64,000 nucleotides of DNA, taken from a virus. Position numbers and translations under genes: made by a program. This document shows, piece by piece, positions 44,400 through 52,409 of this stretch. The notes below the pieces were generated by a model. The model made no database searches and was not told the DNA's origin. It worked only from the letters and a program-made list of their open reading frames with translations. Where the stretch lies: positions 55,475-119,474 of the IMG/VR virus record IMGVR_UViG_3300025889_017816; one strand, 5' to 3'. The first letter of the stretch is position 1, and each line of letters begins with the position of its first letter.

Positions 44400-46619
44400 T
44401 TACTCATGTCCAACCTCCAATACAGGTAAAGCTATTTTTTTTCTTCTTGGTGATGCGCCTTGATTGTTCCCCCAATCCCCCTTACCTTGATAATGATATT
44501 CAAAGGAAAAATCTATAGTGGAATTTAAACGTTCTTCTTCTAACAACATATCATAAAAATCACGATCACCTCTTCCGATTTCCAAATCCCAATTTGGCTT
44601 AGCTAACTTTCTTGCTCTGTAAGCTGCATTTGATTGCATCCTACTGTAATCTTGAGCATAAAATGGTCCTTTTCTGCCAGGATTACCGTCTTTATCAAAT
44701 TCATGGGGGTATGGTCGGTCATCATAAGGATTTTCTATCTGATCAAACTTATATTTGAAATCTGCTTCCCATTTACCATCTTCGGTTATAGAAAAATAAA
44801 AATCTGCGTTATACATACCAGGACCAAATTGACTGCCAAATTCTTTTAAATCAATTTCAGGATTGAATTTAACTTTAGCATTATATCCACCTCTGGTTTT
44901 CCATAACATACGGAAAAAAGGCCACATTTCATTAACAAGTGTATTAGCAAAAGGATTTATATCAACTTTAATGATGTTGTAATCAAAATCTTCCCATTCT
45001 ATTTCTCTCATTAATTTAGGATCATGCAATTGAATATCATAATGTTCTTTTGCTAGATTAAAACGAACAGGATATCCAAATGGAACGTCAGTACAACCAG
45101 TCATAAAGTCTAAAAACATATGAAACGTCTTAACTCTGGTCATTACATGAGTTCCACCTATCTTGAAATCATTTGATATCCAGTGTCCTTGGTATTTGTG
45201 AGCACTAACATTGAATTTATGTGTATTTTGTCCTACTATGGACTCTGGACCAACTGCCATACCAACACCTGCACCAACATTGTTGATATTGTTGTTACGA
45301 TTTCTCCAAAGCAAAGTCATACTATCAGCAAAATCTTGAAATTCTTCGTTTGGGAAACCAACAATCCAATTTGTAGCAGCAAAAATACCAACTTCTTTAC
45401 CGCTTTTGAAATTTGCTTCCATTTCTTCTACAGTAACTCTCTTGTTCATCAAATCTAATACTTTTTGACTGCCAGATTCTATTCCATAATTTAAAATTAT
45501 ACATCCACCTTCTTTTAAGTCCTTAAAGAAGTCAAGATCCATTCTTCCATCACATCTAGCATAGCCAGTCCATTTTATATCCAATTTTTTAGCAGCTACG
45601 CCTCGACAAAAAGCTCTAAGTTCATTTAAATTACCATTTACTAAACTATCAATGAACCAAATAATGTCAGTTCCTTTGTTATAATAAAGCCATTCAATTT
45701 CTTCCAAGGCATCGACAGCAGTTCTTTGGCGATATTTCCAGAAATGTGTTTCATCACAAAATGTACATTTTGCTGTACATCCTCTACTGAATTGAGAATT
45801 TACACCATTAGGAAGAGCATATTGCGAGAAGTCAATACTCTCATAATCAGGCAAAGGAAGTCCGTTAATGTTAATTCTTTGATCAACAGGTTGTTTAATA
45901 ATGTGTGTTTCGTTTCTAACCACCCCATTTTCAATTTCTTCTAAAATTTCTAACAAGGCCGCCTCACCTTCACCTACAACCACATAGTCATAATAAGGTT
46001 GTACATTAAACCAACTTTTATGAACATTACTTCCACCAACCATAATTTTAATTTTTGGGTTTCTTCTTTTTAATTCTTGTGCCATCCATTTAGTAGGCTC
46101 TTCACTAATATAATACATCGAAAAACCAACGACATCAGGGTCATATTGTAAAATTTCTTCAATGCCCTCATTCAATAAAGGTTCTAAAAGAGGGTGAATG
46201 TCCCTCATATAGGTTTCACCCAACCAATGCCAACTTGCGCTTGGATCATAAAGTCTAAATGGTATCTTATTGTTAGGACGCCAATCATTGTTATGTGCAT
46301 TGAAGGTTCTAACATTTAGATCCCACAAATTTGTCTCATAACCAGCAGTTTTTGCAATACCACTTAGTAGTGCAATATTGTAAGGAGGCATATGAGGCGA
46401 CCACTCTGGACACATAACCAATGCCAATTTAGTTTTTCTGGTTTTATAATCAATATATAAAGGTGTTAAATTCTTTTGCTCAACAGCCTTAGCATATGGA
46501 GCAATAGCCTCCATCATCGCCACGTGGCGATCATTGGAAATTTCTACTGGTGGTGCTTCTCTAGCCTCTACTTTAGATTTGGCTAGAGAAATCATGTTAA
46601 AATCTACAGGTTTAGTCAT
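44400..46619 (-). CDS. Cobalamin-binding-type radical SAM protein (large)
   Basis: A 739-residue radical SAM enzyme. A B12-type domain is at about 60-235 ('LALVMCPEWSPHMPPYNIALLSG', split by 'VVGFSMYYISEEP' and 'KIMVGGSNVHKSW'). The cluster motif is 'FSRGCTAKCTFCDETHFW' near 280 (C-x3-C-x2-C), followed by 'IIWFIDSLVNG' and 'ILNYGIESGSQKVLDLMNKR'. A 300-residue C-terminal region is specific to this protein. It is the first cassette gene after GMP reductase, with a four-base ATGA overlap. Related to the 639-residue protein at 32773-34692 but not a close copy. Confidence 0.82.
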   Translation of the reverse strand: MTKPVDFNMISLAKSKVEAREAPPVEISNDRHVAMMEAIAPYAKAVEQKNLTPLYIDYKTRKTKLALVMCPEWSPHMPPYNIALLSGIAKTAGYETNLWDLNVRTFNAHNNDWRPNNKIPFRLYDPSASWHWLGETYMRDIHPLLEPLLNEGIEEILQYDPDVVGFSMYYISEEPTKWMAQELKRRNPKIKIMVGGSNVHKSWFNVQPYYDYVVVGEGEAALLEILEEIENGVVRNETHIIKQPVDQRININGLPLPDYESIDFSQYALPNGVNSQFSRGCTAKCTFCDETHFWKYRQRTAVDALEEIEWLYYNKGTDIIWFIDSLVNGNLNELRAFCRGVAAKKLDIKWTGYARCDGRMDLDFFKDLKEGGCIILNYGIESGSQKVLDLMNKRVTVEEMEANFKSGKEVGIFAATNWIVGFPNEEFQDFADSMTLLWRNRNNNINNVGAGVGMAVGPESIVGQNTHKFNVSAHKYQGHWISNDFKIGGTHVMTRVKTFHMFLDFMTGCTDVPFGYPVRFNLAKEHYDIQLHDPKLMREIEWEDFDYNIIKVDINPFANTLVNEMWPFFRMLWKTRGGYNAKVKFNPEIDLKEFGSQFGPGMYNADFYFSITEDGKWEADFKYKFDQIENPYDDRPYPHEFDKDGNPGRKGPFYAQDYSRMQSNAAYRARKLAKPNWDLEIGRGDRDFYDMLLEEERLNSTIDFSFEYHYQGKGDWGNNQGASPRRKKIALPVLEVGHE

Positions 46620-47674
46620 TTTATTGTATAATTTTCTAAGGAACGATTAAGTTGATTGTTCACACGAATGAAATTTGTCTTGGAATACATTTCTGAGACG
46701 TTTTTTGCACCAATATATGCACAAGTTGACCTAATTCCTCCAAAAATTTCTTCGATTGTGTGTTTTACAAGCCCTTTATAAGGAATTTCTACTACTCTGC
46801 CCTCTGAAGCACGATAACTCTTGACAGAATTGTGCTTTTTCTGTGCTTCACGACTGCTCATACCATAAAAAAGTACTTTTCCGTTAACAATTTCACACTC
46901 TGACTCGTCATGGCCGGCAAAAACACTACCTGCCATGACCATTTGGGCACCTATACCTAGTGCCTTTGAGAAATCACCAGGGAAAACGCACCCTCCATCA
47001 CTCTGAACACCACCACCTACTGCATCAGCAGCAGGAACACACTCTTGTAAAGCGGAAAATTGTGGGAATCCAACGCCAGCTACCCTTCTTGTGGTGCAAA
47101 CAGCGCCTGTTCCTATGCCAACTCGTGCTAAATCTGCACCTGAAAGTATTACACGCTCCACGGCCTCAGGTGTTACTACTGTTCCTGCCATAATAAAAGC
47201 GTTTGGAATAGCTTCCCGTACTCTGGAAATGAAATCATAAAAAGAATTCATGTAACCATTAGCAACATCAATAACAATTTTCGGTGTTTCTAGGTTTATT
47301 TCTGAATTAACTGTTAGAAATTTACTTAAATTTACTGCTTTCTCTAGTTCTTGGCCCGACATCCCAATAGAAATGAATGCCTTATCCATTATTTGGTCTA
47401 TTACTGAATTAGATAGATTTTTAATTAAATAATCCATCCATTGTTCTTCTGTAACGTGCTTTGTTATTGCAGTAAAAACATCATAACTTGACAGAGATTC
47501 ATTCATGGAAAATGTACCAACACCATCCATGTTGGCTGCAATAATAGGAACTCCTTTAATTTTAGCTCCCCATTTCCCTGAAATTTCTGTTTTGAGCTTA
47601 ACCTCAGACCTAGAATTAATATCTGAAAACTGTGGCACTATCAAAACATCATCAAAATCTAGCATTATATTCAT
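46616..47674 (-). CDS. guaC: GMP reductase (IMPDH/GMPR family)
   Basis: A 352-residue TIM-barrel enzyme converting GMP to IMP with NADPH and releasing ammonia. 'LDFDDVLIVPQFSDI' at the N-terminus, 'AANMDGVGTFSM', the active-site loop 'GIGTGAVCTTRRVAGVGFPQ' with the catalytic Cys (about 190), and 'GGVQSDGGCVFPGDFSKA' identify the family. Length and the T-T-R-x2-G-V-G-x-P pattern fit GMP reductase; no CBS domain is present. Together with the phage adenylosuccinate synthetase it would push guanine nucleotides toward AMP. Confidence 0.87.
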   Translation of the reverse strand: MNIMLDFDDVLIVPQFSDINSRSEVKLKTEISGKWGAKIKGVPIIAANMDGVGTFSMNESLSSYDVFTAITKHVTEEQWMDYLIKNLSNSVIDQIMDKAFISIGMSGQELEKAVNLSKFLTVNSEINLETPKIVIDVANGYMNSFYDFISRVREAIPNAFIMAGTVVTPEAVERVILSGADLARVGIGTGAVCTTRRVAGVGFPQFSALQECVPAADAVGGGVQSDGGCVFPGDFSKALGIGAQMVMAGSVFAGHDESECEIVNGKVLFYGMSSREAQKKHNSVKSYRASEGRVVEIPYKGLVKHTIEEIFGGIRSTCAYIGAKNVSEMYSKTNFIRVNNQLNRSLENYTIK

Positions 47675-47676
47675 AA

Positions 47677-47937
47677 TTAACCTTTTGGATTAGTCACGGT
47701 CTCATAAAGTGTTTCAAAGTTTTTATTAATTTCTTGTTCTTCGGAAAAATTACCCTTGTGATAGGTTCTTGCCAACTTATTTAGTACTTTTCTATTAAGT
47801 TGTAATTCTTCACAAATATTGTCCTTGATATTTTTAATTAAATCACGCTCTGCTTCTACTCTGGTCATGGAAGCAGATAATTCTCTTAGTGATTGTAAAA
47901 GTTTTAGTTTATCTTCGGGGGTGGATGGTAAGGTCAT
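47677..47937 (-). CDS. dsbA: DsbA-like double-stranded DNA-binding protein (late transcription)
   Basis: An 86-residue helical protein matching T4 DsbA (89 residues), which binds double-stranded DNA near late promoters. 'LIKNIKDNICEELQLNRKV' parallels T4 'LIKDIRIRAKDELGVDGKM', followed by L-x2-L-x-R-T-Y-H-K and 'ETLYETV' (T4 'VELYDTV'). In T4 it neighbours gene 33; here it lies 28 kb away between GMP reductase and the UV endonuclease, overlapping the latter by four bases. Confidence 0.78.
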   Translation of the reverse strand: MTLPSTPEDKLKLLQSLRELSASMTRVEAERDLIKNIKDNICEELQLNRKVLNKLARTYHKGNFSEEQEINKNFETLYETVTNPKG

Positions 47938-48848
47938 ACTAAACTCCTATTATGTAAAATTGTTTTGTATTGAAACCAAGCTGCTTCCTTGGCTTTTGTT
48001 TCCAAATCAACATCAATGTTTAGTCCATAGTCATCAATAACATGGTCAGCAAAGTCCGAATGTGCACGAGGATTACCACTTACATTTTCGTGAAAATTCC
48101 TACTTTCAGAATAATGAAACAAAGGTCTTGTTTCACCCCATGTACTAGCTGCCAATGTTGCTGCTTCCTCTGACGATAAACCATCAGGATGGAATGTATG
48201 ATGAAAATAGTCAAACGTTATGGGTGTTTTAATTTGTGAGTAAATGTGTTCGTGGAGTTGTTTGACAGAAAAAGCATTTGCCTTATCATCGTTTTCAACA
48301 ACCAGACGCTTTTTAGTTGTGTCGTCCAACATATGAAAAGTTGAAACAAAGTCTTCGACCACACGTTCACTAAAGTTTTGTCCAACATGAATGTTAAGAC
48401 AATAAAAATGATTAGCAGGGAGACCCATCATTGATAGAAGTTTATCATGATGATTTAGATCATGAATACTTTTCTCAACAACATGAGATTTCACAGATGC
48501 AAGTTTAACAAAATGATCCGGATGGAAAGTAACACGTTGTCCACTTTCCTTTACTATATCACCTGCTTGTTTTAGTACAGAGGAAATTTCCTCAATACCT
48601 GGAACATCTTCCAATTCATATTCTGAATTCCATGGGAATATATTACTACCAATACGAAAAACTTTAACATTGTTTTCCACGTTCCACTGTAGTATGGAAA
48701 TCAAGTCTTTGGAATTTTGTAAGGTTAGTTCAGCAACATAATCTATTCCTTTAGACTTGTATGTAGCTTTACGCATGGTCCTACCAGTGGTAATACCATG
48801 TTTGCCTAAAGTAAGATTGATACAGCAATAACCAAATTGATGGGGCAT
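47934..48848 (-). CDS. uvdE: UV-damage endonuclease (UvdE/UvsE family)
   Basis: A 304-residue TIM-barrel endonuclease that nicks 5' to cyclobutane dimers and other photoproducts, starting light-independent repair. 'FGYCCINLTLG' at the N-terminus, 'VFRIGSNIFPWNSEYE', 'VTFHPDHFVKLAS', 'FYCLNIHVGQ', 'VVENDDKA', 'ITFDYFHHTFHP' and 'LFHYSES' supply the three-metal His/Glu/Asp set of the family. T4 uses the unrelated DenV. It has its own early-type promoter. The nearly gapless genes downstream suggest that this promoter could transcribe through to 22.9 kb. Confidence 0.88.
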   Translation of the reverse strand: MPHQFGYCCINLTLGKHGITTGRTMRKATYKSKGIDYVAELTLQNSKDLISILQWNVENNVKVFRIGSNIFPWNSEYELEDVPGIEEISSVLKQAGDIVKESGQRVTFHPDHFVKLASVKSHVVEKSIHDLNHHDKLLSMMGLPANHFYCLNIHVGQNFSERVVEDFVSTFHMLDDTTKKRLVVENDDKANAFSVKQLHEHIYSQIKTPITFDYFHHTFHPDGLSSEEAATLAASTWGETRPLFHYSESRNFHENVSGNPRAHSDFADHVIDDYGLNIDVDLETKAKEAAWFQYKTILHNRSLV

Positions 48849-48877
48849 ACAACCTCCTCACAAAATACACATACTAT

Positions 48878-48906
48878 AATATAATAAAAAAACTACAATT
48901 TGTCAA
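48878..48906 (-). promoter_or_regulatory. Early-type promoter before uvdE and the cassette
   Basis: TTGACA (48906-48901), 17-base spacer, TATATT (48883-48878) on the minus strand, 30 bases before the uvdE ATG. No further promoter of this form and no terminator was seen until 22.87 kb. Confidence 0.82.
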
Positions 48907-48915
48907 TAATAGGGT

Positions 48916-49071
48916 TCACCAATAAGGACTGTAGGTGTGTTCACCATTAGCACCGGGTAGTTTATTCTTTCGGTTATGGGCCTTTCTTTTAACTTTCTTG
49001 GTAGCACCAGTTTTCTTATTTTTTCTTTTTACATAGGACTCTTTAATCCTAGTAGTACCATATTTAGGCAT
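48916..49071 (-). CDS. Tiny basic protein, 51 residues
   Basis: Starts 'MPKYGTTRIKESYVKRKN', and about 17 of its first 37 residues are Lys or Arg. A GGGAGA site lies about five bases upstream. The ATG shares a base with the preceding stop (TAATG). Composition suggests a nucleic-acid-binding or DNA-condensing role. The tail (residues 38-51) is neutral and aromatic. No family recognised. Confidence 0.65.
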   Translation of the reverse strand: MPKYGTTRIKESYVKRKNKKTGATKKVKRKAHNRKNKLPGANGEHTYSPYW

Positions 49072-49169
49072 TAATTTCTCCCTTTTCGGTTATTTCTACG
49101 AGCCTTACGCTTCTTACTCCCAATCTTTCTACGTCCTGTACGTGGACGATTTTTATGTGGATGTGGCAT
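49071..49169 (-). CDS. Tiny Arg/Lys-rich protein, 32 residues
   Basis: Starts 'MPHPHKNRPRTGRRKIGSKK'; 16 of 32 residues are Arg or Lys, with no acidic residue at all. AGGAGAATA directly precedes the ATG. It is translationally coupled to the 51-residue basic protein. A protamine-like or RNA-binding function is plausible but unproven. Confidence 0.65.
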   Translation of the reverse strand: MPHPHKNRPRTGRRKIGSKKRKARRNNRKGRN

Positions 49170-49183
49170 ATTATTCTCCTATA

Positions 49184-49963
49184 TCATAAACCCATTTTTT
49201 CTCTAATTTTTGTAGCACTAATTGCTTCAGTTTCATCATCTAATTTAATTTGCTCCACCTTGTAACCAACATCACGTCCATAATAAACACCTGTGATATT
49301 AGGAGCTCTCATTATCTTATACATCCCAAAGTATTTATTACCTAGAGCACGGTTAATGCCTAATTCAACTTCACGGAAATTAAAAGGATTTTTACTGTCT
49401 CCATGAGTATCACGAATTACTATTAATACTTGTCCTTCTTTTTTCAACATGGTCTCAAATAATTTCTTGTGACCATCATGAAATGGTTGAAATCTACCAA
49501 TCATTAATGCAGTTGGTTTCTTGTCATCAAACTTTGTGAACATAGAATTCATGAACATAGCTCTTTCAAATATTATGTCCAGTAAACTAGGTTCGTTCCA
49601 ATCCATGACCTGATAATCTATATCATGTATGCCTGGAGCTTCGAACATCTTGTTTGTGTCTGTGAATCTACCTTCACGAATTGTATTCATCCATATTGTA
49701 TAATCTGCATCAAATATATCTCTGGTTTCTTTTGTAGGACAAACAAAGTCACAAACACTATTCTTGCCCATGTTTTCAGCAACCATACTTAAATTTTTCA
49801 TGCGCTCTGCTTGACGTAATCTAGCTTCTGGAGAAAAATCCCAGTCATTAAAACTTTTTCTAATTTCGTCTGCATTAAAATGTACTGCATCAAATTTCTT
49901 TGCTAATTTTTCTGAGAAAGTAGTTTTCCCAGATCCAGGTAATCCCATAACTAATATTCTCAT
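49184..49963 (-). CDS. Fused P-loop kinase and HIGH-type nucleotidyltransferase
   Basis: A 259-residue bifunctional protein. Residues 1-120 are an adenylylsulfate-kinase-like P-loop domain (G-L-P-G-S-G-K-T at 7-14, 'HFNADEIRK' at 28-36). Residues 150-259 are a cytidylyltransferase/NMN-adenylyltransferase-like domain: 'MIGRFQPFHDGH' with H-D-G-H at 162-165 and 'ISATKIREKM' near the end. NadR fuses the same two types in the opposite order. NAD synthesis from a nucleoside precursor or activation of a phosphorylated sugar or alcohol are the main options. Coupled to purA by a four-base overlap. Confidence 0.8.
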   Translation of the reverse strand: MRILVMGLPGSGKTTFSEKLAKKFDAVHFNADEIRKSFNDWDFSPEARLRQAERMKNLSMVAENMGKNSVCDFVCPTKETRDIFDADYTIWMNTIREGRFTDTNKMFEAPGIHDIDYQVMDWNEPSLLDIIFERAMFMNSMFTKFDDKKPTALMIGRFQPFHDGHKKLFETMLKKEGQVLIVIRDTHGDSKNPFNFREVELGINRALGNKYFGMYKIMRAPNITGVYYGRDVGYKVEQIKLDDETEAISATKIREKMGL

Positions 49964-51003
49964 AAACCCTCTTTCTTAGTAGACCATACAATTTCATTTA
50001 AAGTATGGTGATAATTCCACATAATTGTATTTTCAACAAACTCTTTAAATTCTTTGCTACTATTAAACACATAATTTTGATTTTTAAAATTTACAACCCA
50101 GGTTTTAACTGCATCAAGAACATCCACCTTGTTAATAATTAAGTTGGTAACATTGTTGATATACATGGCCTGAATTACGCCGTCTAATTGTAACCATCGA
50201 ATATGGCGCTTTCTTCCTGTTGTAGCACCAATTTCACCACCAATTTCTTGTATTTTATTGAATACATCAAGATATTGATTTACATCTGCTACTGAGGCAA
50301 AATGTGTTTTATGACCTGAGTATGTTTCATAGGCCTTCATGATACCATAAACGTTACGCCAGTATCTAGGTGCAATACCTGAAATTTGAACACTTGCAGA
50401 TGTGCAACTGCTAGATGTAACATACGGGTAATCACCCCAGTCCAAGTCGATCTGGAATCCTTGGGCGCCTTCACATAACACATCAATTGGAAAATACTCG
50501 CGTCTGTTATAAAAATAATTATATGTATCAATGATTGTGAATAATCCACGCTCATATGGATTCATAACATCAGCAATTCGTTTTCCTGTTCGTGCTACTT
50601 TGTCACGATATGTTGGTCCAATACCTTGACCTGTAGTACCCAACTTTACGTCTTTGGTATCCTCATCAATGTGTTCAGGCATTGTTACATGGGCTCGTTG
50701 GTCCACGAATACTTTACCATTGTACCCAAGAGAGCGAAGCATTGATATTTCTTCATTTAGCTTTGATATGTTAACAACACATCCAGCTCCTATAATACTA
50801 GGAATATTATAAAATATTCCAACAGGAACTTGGTGTGTTACAATTTTAACGCCGTCATGATAAATGGTGTGTCCTGCGTTCCCACCACCATTAAATCTGA
50901 GCACAGCATCATAATTATTATTTTTTGCTAAATGGTCAGATACTTTACCCTTGCCAGTATCACCAGCTTGTAAATCAATTACAATATCAGCATTACCAAT
51001 CAT
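49960..51003 (-). CDS. purA: Adenylosuccinate synthetase (PurA/PurZ superfamily, catalytic Asp retained)
   Basis: A 347-residue GTP-dependent ligase joining aspartate to IMP. The P-loop is 'DLQAGDTGKGK' (10-20), then 'GGGNAGHTI', 'GTTGQGIGPTYRDKVAR', 'CEGAQGFQIDLDWGDYPYVTSS' and 'GATTGRKRHIRWLQL'. Asp15 sits at the catalytic position of PurA (Asp13 in E. coli), where the Z-genome enzyme PurZ has Ser or another small residue. The neighbouring Thr16 and the compact length instead resemble PurZ. Function as IMP-using PurA is favoured, but a relationship to dZ synthesis cannot be excluded. It is about 85 residues shorter than the bacterial enzyme. Confidence 0.85.
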   Translation of the reverse strand: MIGNADIVIDLQAGDTGKGKVSDHLAKNNNYDAVLRFNGGGNAGHTIYHDGVKIVTHQVPVGIFYNIPSIIGAGCVVNISKLNEEISMLRSLGYNGKVFVDQRAHVTMPEHIDEDTKDVKLGTTGQGIGPTYRDKVARTGKRIADVMNPYERGLFTIIDTYNYFYNRREYFPIDVLCEGAQGFQIDLDWGDYPYVTSSSCTSASVQISGIAPRYWRNVYGIMKAYETYSGHKTHFASVADVNQYLDVFNKIQEIGGEIGATTGRKRHIRWLQLDGVIQAMYINNVTNLIINKVDVLDAVKTWVVNFKNQNYVFNSSKEFKEFVENTIMWNYHHTLNEIVWSTKKEGL

Positions 51004-51018
51004 AATATATTTCCTTTG

Positions 51019-51339
51019 TTACGCCGTAAAACTACTCCCACACCCGCAGCCACCTGTGGCATTTGGGTTATTAAAAATAAAACCAGATCCCATCATGTCA
51101 GATTTATAATCCAGGGAAATTCCCTCTAGATACTGAGCACTAAAAGGATCTATAATAAGATTTATATCTTCTGTAATCGCAATAATTTCATCATCGTCTT
51201 CAATGACATCTTCCAAATACATACCATATTGAAACCCAGAACAACCACCTGGAAGAACACTCATTCGGACGTTTCCAATCTCTTTTTCTTTTACCTGTCT
51301 TATTTGGTTTAAGGCAGTTTCAGTAACAGTAATGTTCAT
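51019..51339 (-). CDS. hesB: A-type iron-sulfur cluster carrier (HesB/IscA/ErpA family)
   Basis: A 106-residue Fe-S carrier. The three conserved cysteines are Cys33 in 'LPGGCSGFQY' and Cys98/Cys100 in 'GGCGCGSSF', and 'SGFIFNNPNA' is also typical. Such proteins hand [2Fe-2S] or [4Fe-4S] clusters to client enzymes. HesB genes are common in marine cyanophages. Here six radical-SAM proteins are encoded a few kilobases away, which would create a heavy cluster demand. It has its own early-type promoter and precedes purA. Confidence 0.92.
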   Translation of the reverse strand: MNITVTETALNQIRQVKEKEIGNVRMSVLPGGCSGFQYGMYLEDVIEDDDEIIAITEDINLIIDPFSAQYLEGISLDYKSDMMGSGFIFNNPNATGGCGCGSSFTA

Positions 51340-51373
51340 GTTTTTCCTTTTTTTTGCTTCCTATATACATAGG

Positions 51374-51402
51374 AATATAACAACTTTTTATCTATATGTC
51401 AA
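51374..51402 (-). promoter_or_regulatory. Early-type promoter before hesB
   Basis: TTGACA (51402-51397), 17-base spacer, TATATT (51379-51374) on the minus strand. The -35 hexamer contains the TGA stop of the upstream 334-residue protein. Confidence 0.82.
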
Positions 51403-52403
51403 TAGCGAAGAATGTCATCTTCCAAATCATATTCATTTCTTTTTTCTAAAGAAATCAAAAGAGGAGGCAATCTTCCTGCTCGGGCAGAAGTGGACATGGC
51501 ATATTTGGAAATTTTCATTTCTGTTCGTAATCCAGGATAATTAGGTAATGATTTTCTTCCTCGTTGATTACGAATCACCCATATAGGCTTTTTTTCTTTT
51601 GGAATATCATTTAATGTTTTATAAATGTCATATACCCTAACTTCAATTCTATTTTTAGAAAAATTATAAGAAAAATCATTTTTCCGAAATGATCGAACAA
51701 TAATGGCACCGTCTTTAACTATAATGTCACTACCAAAAACAGTAATGGTTTGTTCTTTCACGGTGGCTTCCATGGCAACAACTCTGTTTAAAGATACATC
51801 ACCGGGTGATCCGCCGGTCAATTGAATTTCATCTTTATCCAGTAATTTTTCAATTAATTTGGTACCCGCATCACGAAACAATCTGTCTGAACTTTCCCAA
51901 CCTCCAGCATCTTCCTGCTTTATGGATATCGGAACTTGCCCGGAGGTTGTAATTAAATTCACATCAGATTTTTTTGATCCAGCAGTGTCGGTACCTGCAC
52001 CAACAACATCTGTGACATTGTTTACAACAAATGTTTTTTTCCCAGATTCAAACGCAATTGTTACGGGTGTTGATACCATGAATGATTTTAATTGATCAAT
52101 AAGAAATTTTTCGTTGGCAACACCTGCGCCACCACCTCCGCCTCGACCTCCAAACTCAGATGTTTTTTGTATTTGATTTAACGGCAATAGTTTACGGATA
52201 TTTTTATCTCGGGTGATCAAATTAATGGCAATGGGATCGCCTTTAACGGCACTGCGAAGAATATCGGCAATTTGCTCGTTATATTTGGGAAGTTTGCGCG
52301 TTTGTTTGTCTATGAAAAGAAAATCCTCGTTGTTTTTCCATTTGTGCAGAAAAATTTCAATATTGTCTCTTTTTTTTAATTCTGTTAACCCCAAACTAGC
52401 CAT
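51399..52403 (-). CDS. Unknown protein, possible PD-(D/E)XK nuclease-like core
   Basis: A 334-residue soluble protein, not recognised with confidence. A glycine tract (about 85-95) separates an N-terminal helical half from a C-terminal domain. 'SKKSDVNLITTSGQVPISIKQ' (near 142-162) has the Asp-x(n)-[DES]-x-Lys spacing of restriction-endonuclease folds, with 'DVN' as the Asp and 'SIKQ' as the Lys strand. Basic residues are frequent in the last 60 residues. If the reading is right it may cut host DNA or act in repair; otherwise it is a conserved phage protein of unknown function. Confidence 0.45.
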   Translation of the reverse strand: MASLGLTELKKRDNIEIFLHKWKNNEDFLFIDKQTRKLPKYNEQIADILRSAVKGDPIAINLITRDKNIRKLLPLNQIQKTSEFGGRGGGGGAGVANEKFLIDQLKSFMVSTPVTIAFESGKKTFVVNNVTDVVGAGTDTAGSKKSDVNLITTSGQVPISIKQEDAGGWESSDRLFRDAGTKLIEKLLDKDEIQLTGGSPGDVSLNRVVAMEATVKEQTITVFGSDIIVKDGAIIVRSFRKNDFSYNFSKNRIEVRVYDIYKTLNDIPKEKKPIWVIRNQRGRKSLPNYPGLRTEMKISKYAMSTSARAGRLPPLLISLEKRNEYDLEDDILRY

Positions 52404-52409
52404 GGTTTT

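Noticed and set aside
23000-46000. Searching the cassette for a lasso or radical-SAM precursor peptide
   Set aside because: The only unaccounted short ORF (44282-44398) has a membrane-type, not precursor-like, sequence.
49960-51003. Calling this gene PurZ (Z-genome) outright
   Set aside because: The catalytic Asp is present as in PurA, and no other Z-genome gene (DatZ, MazZ, DpoZ) is in the window.
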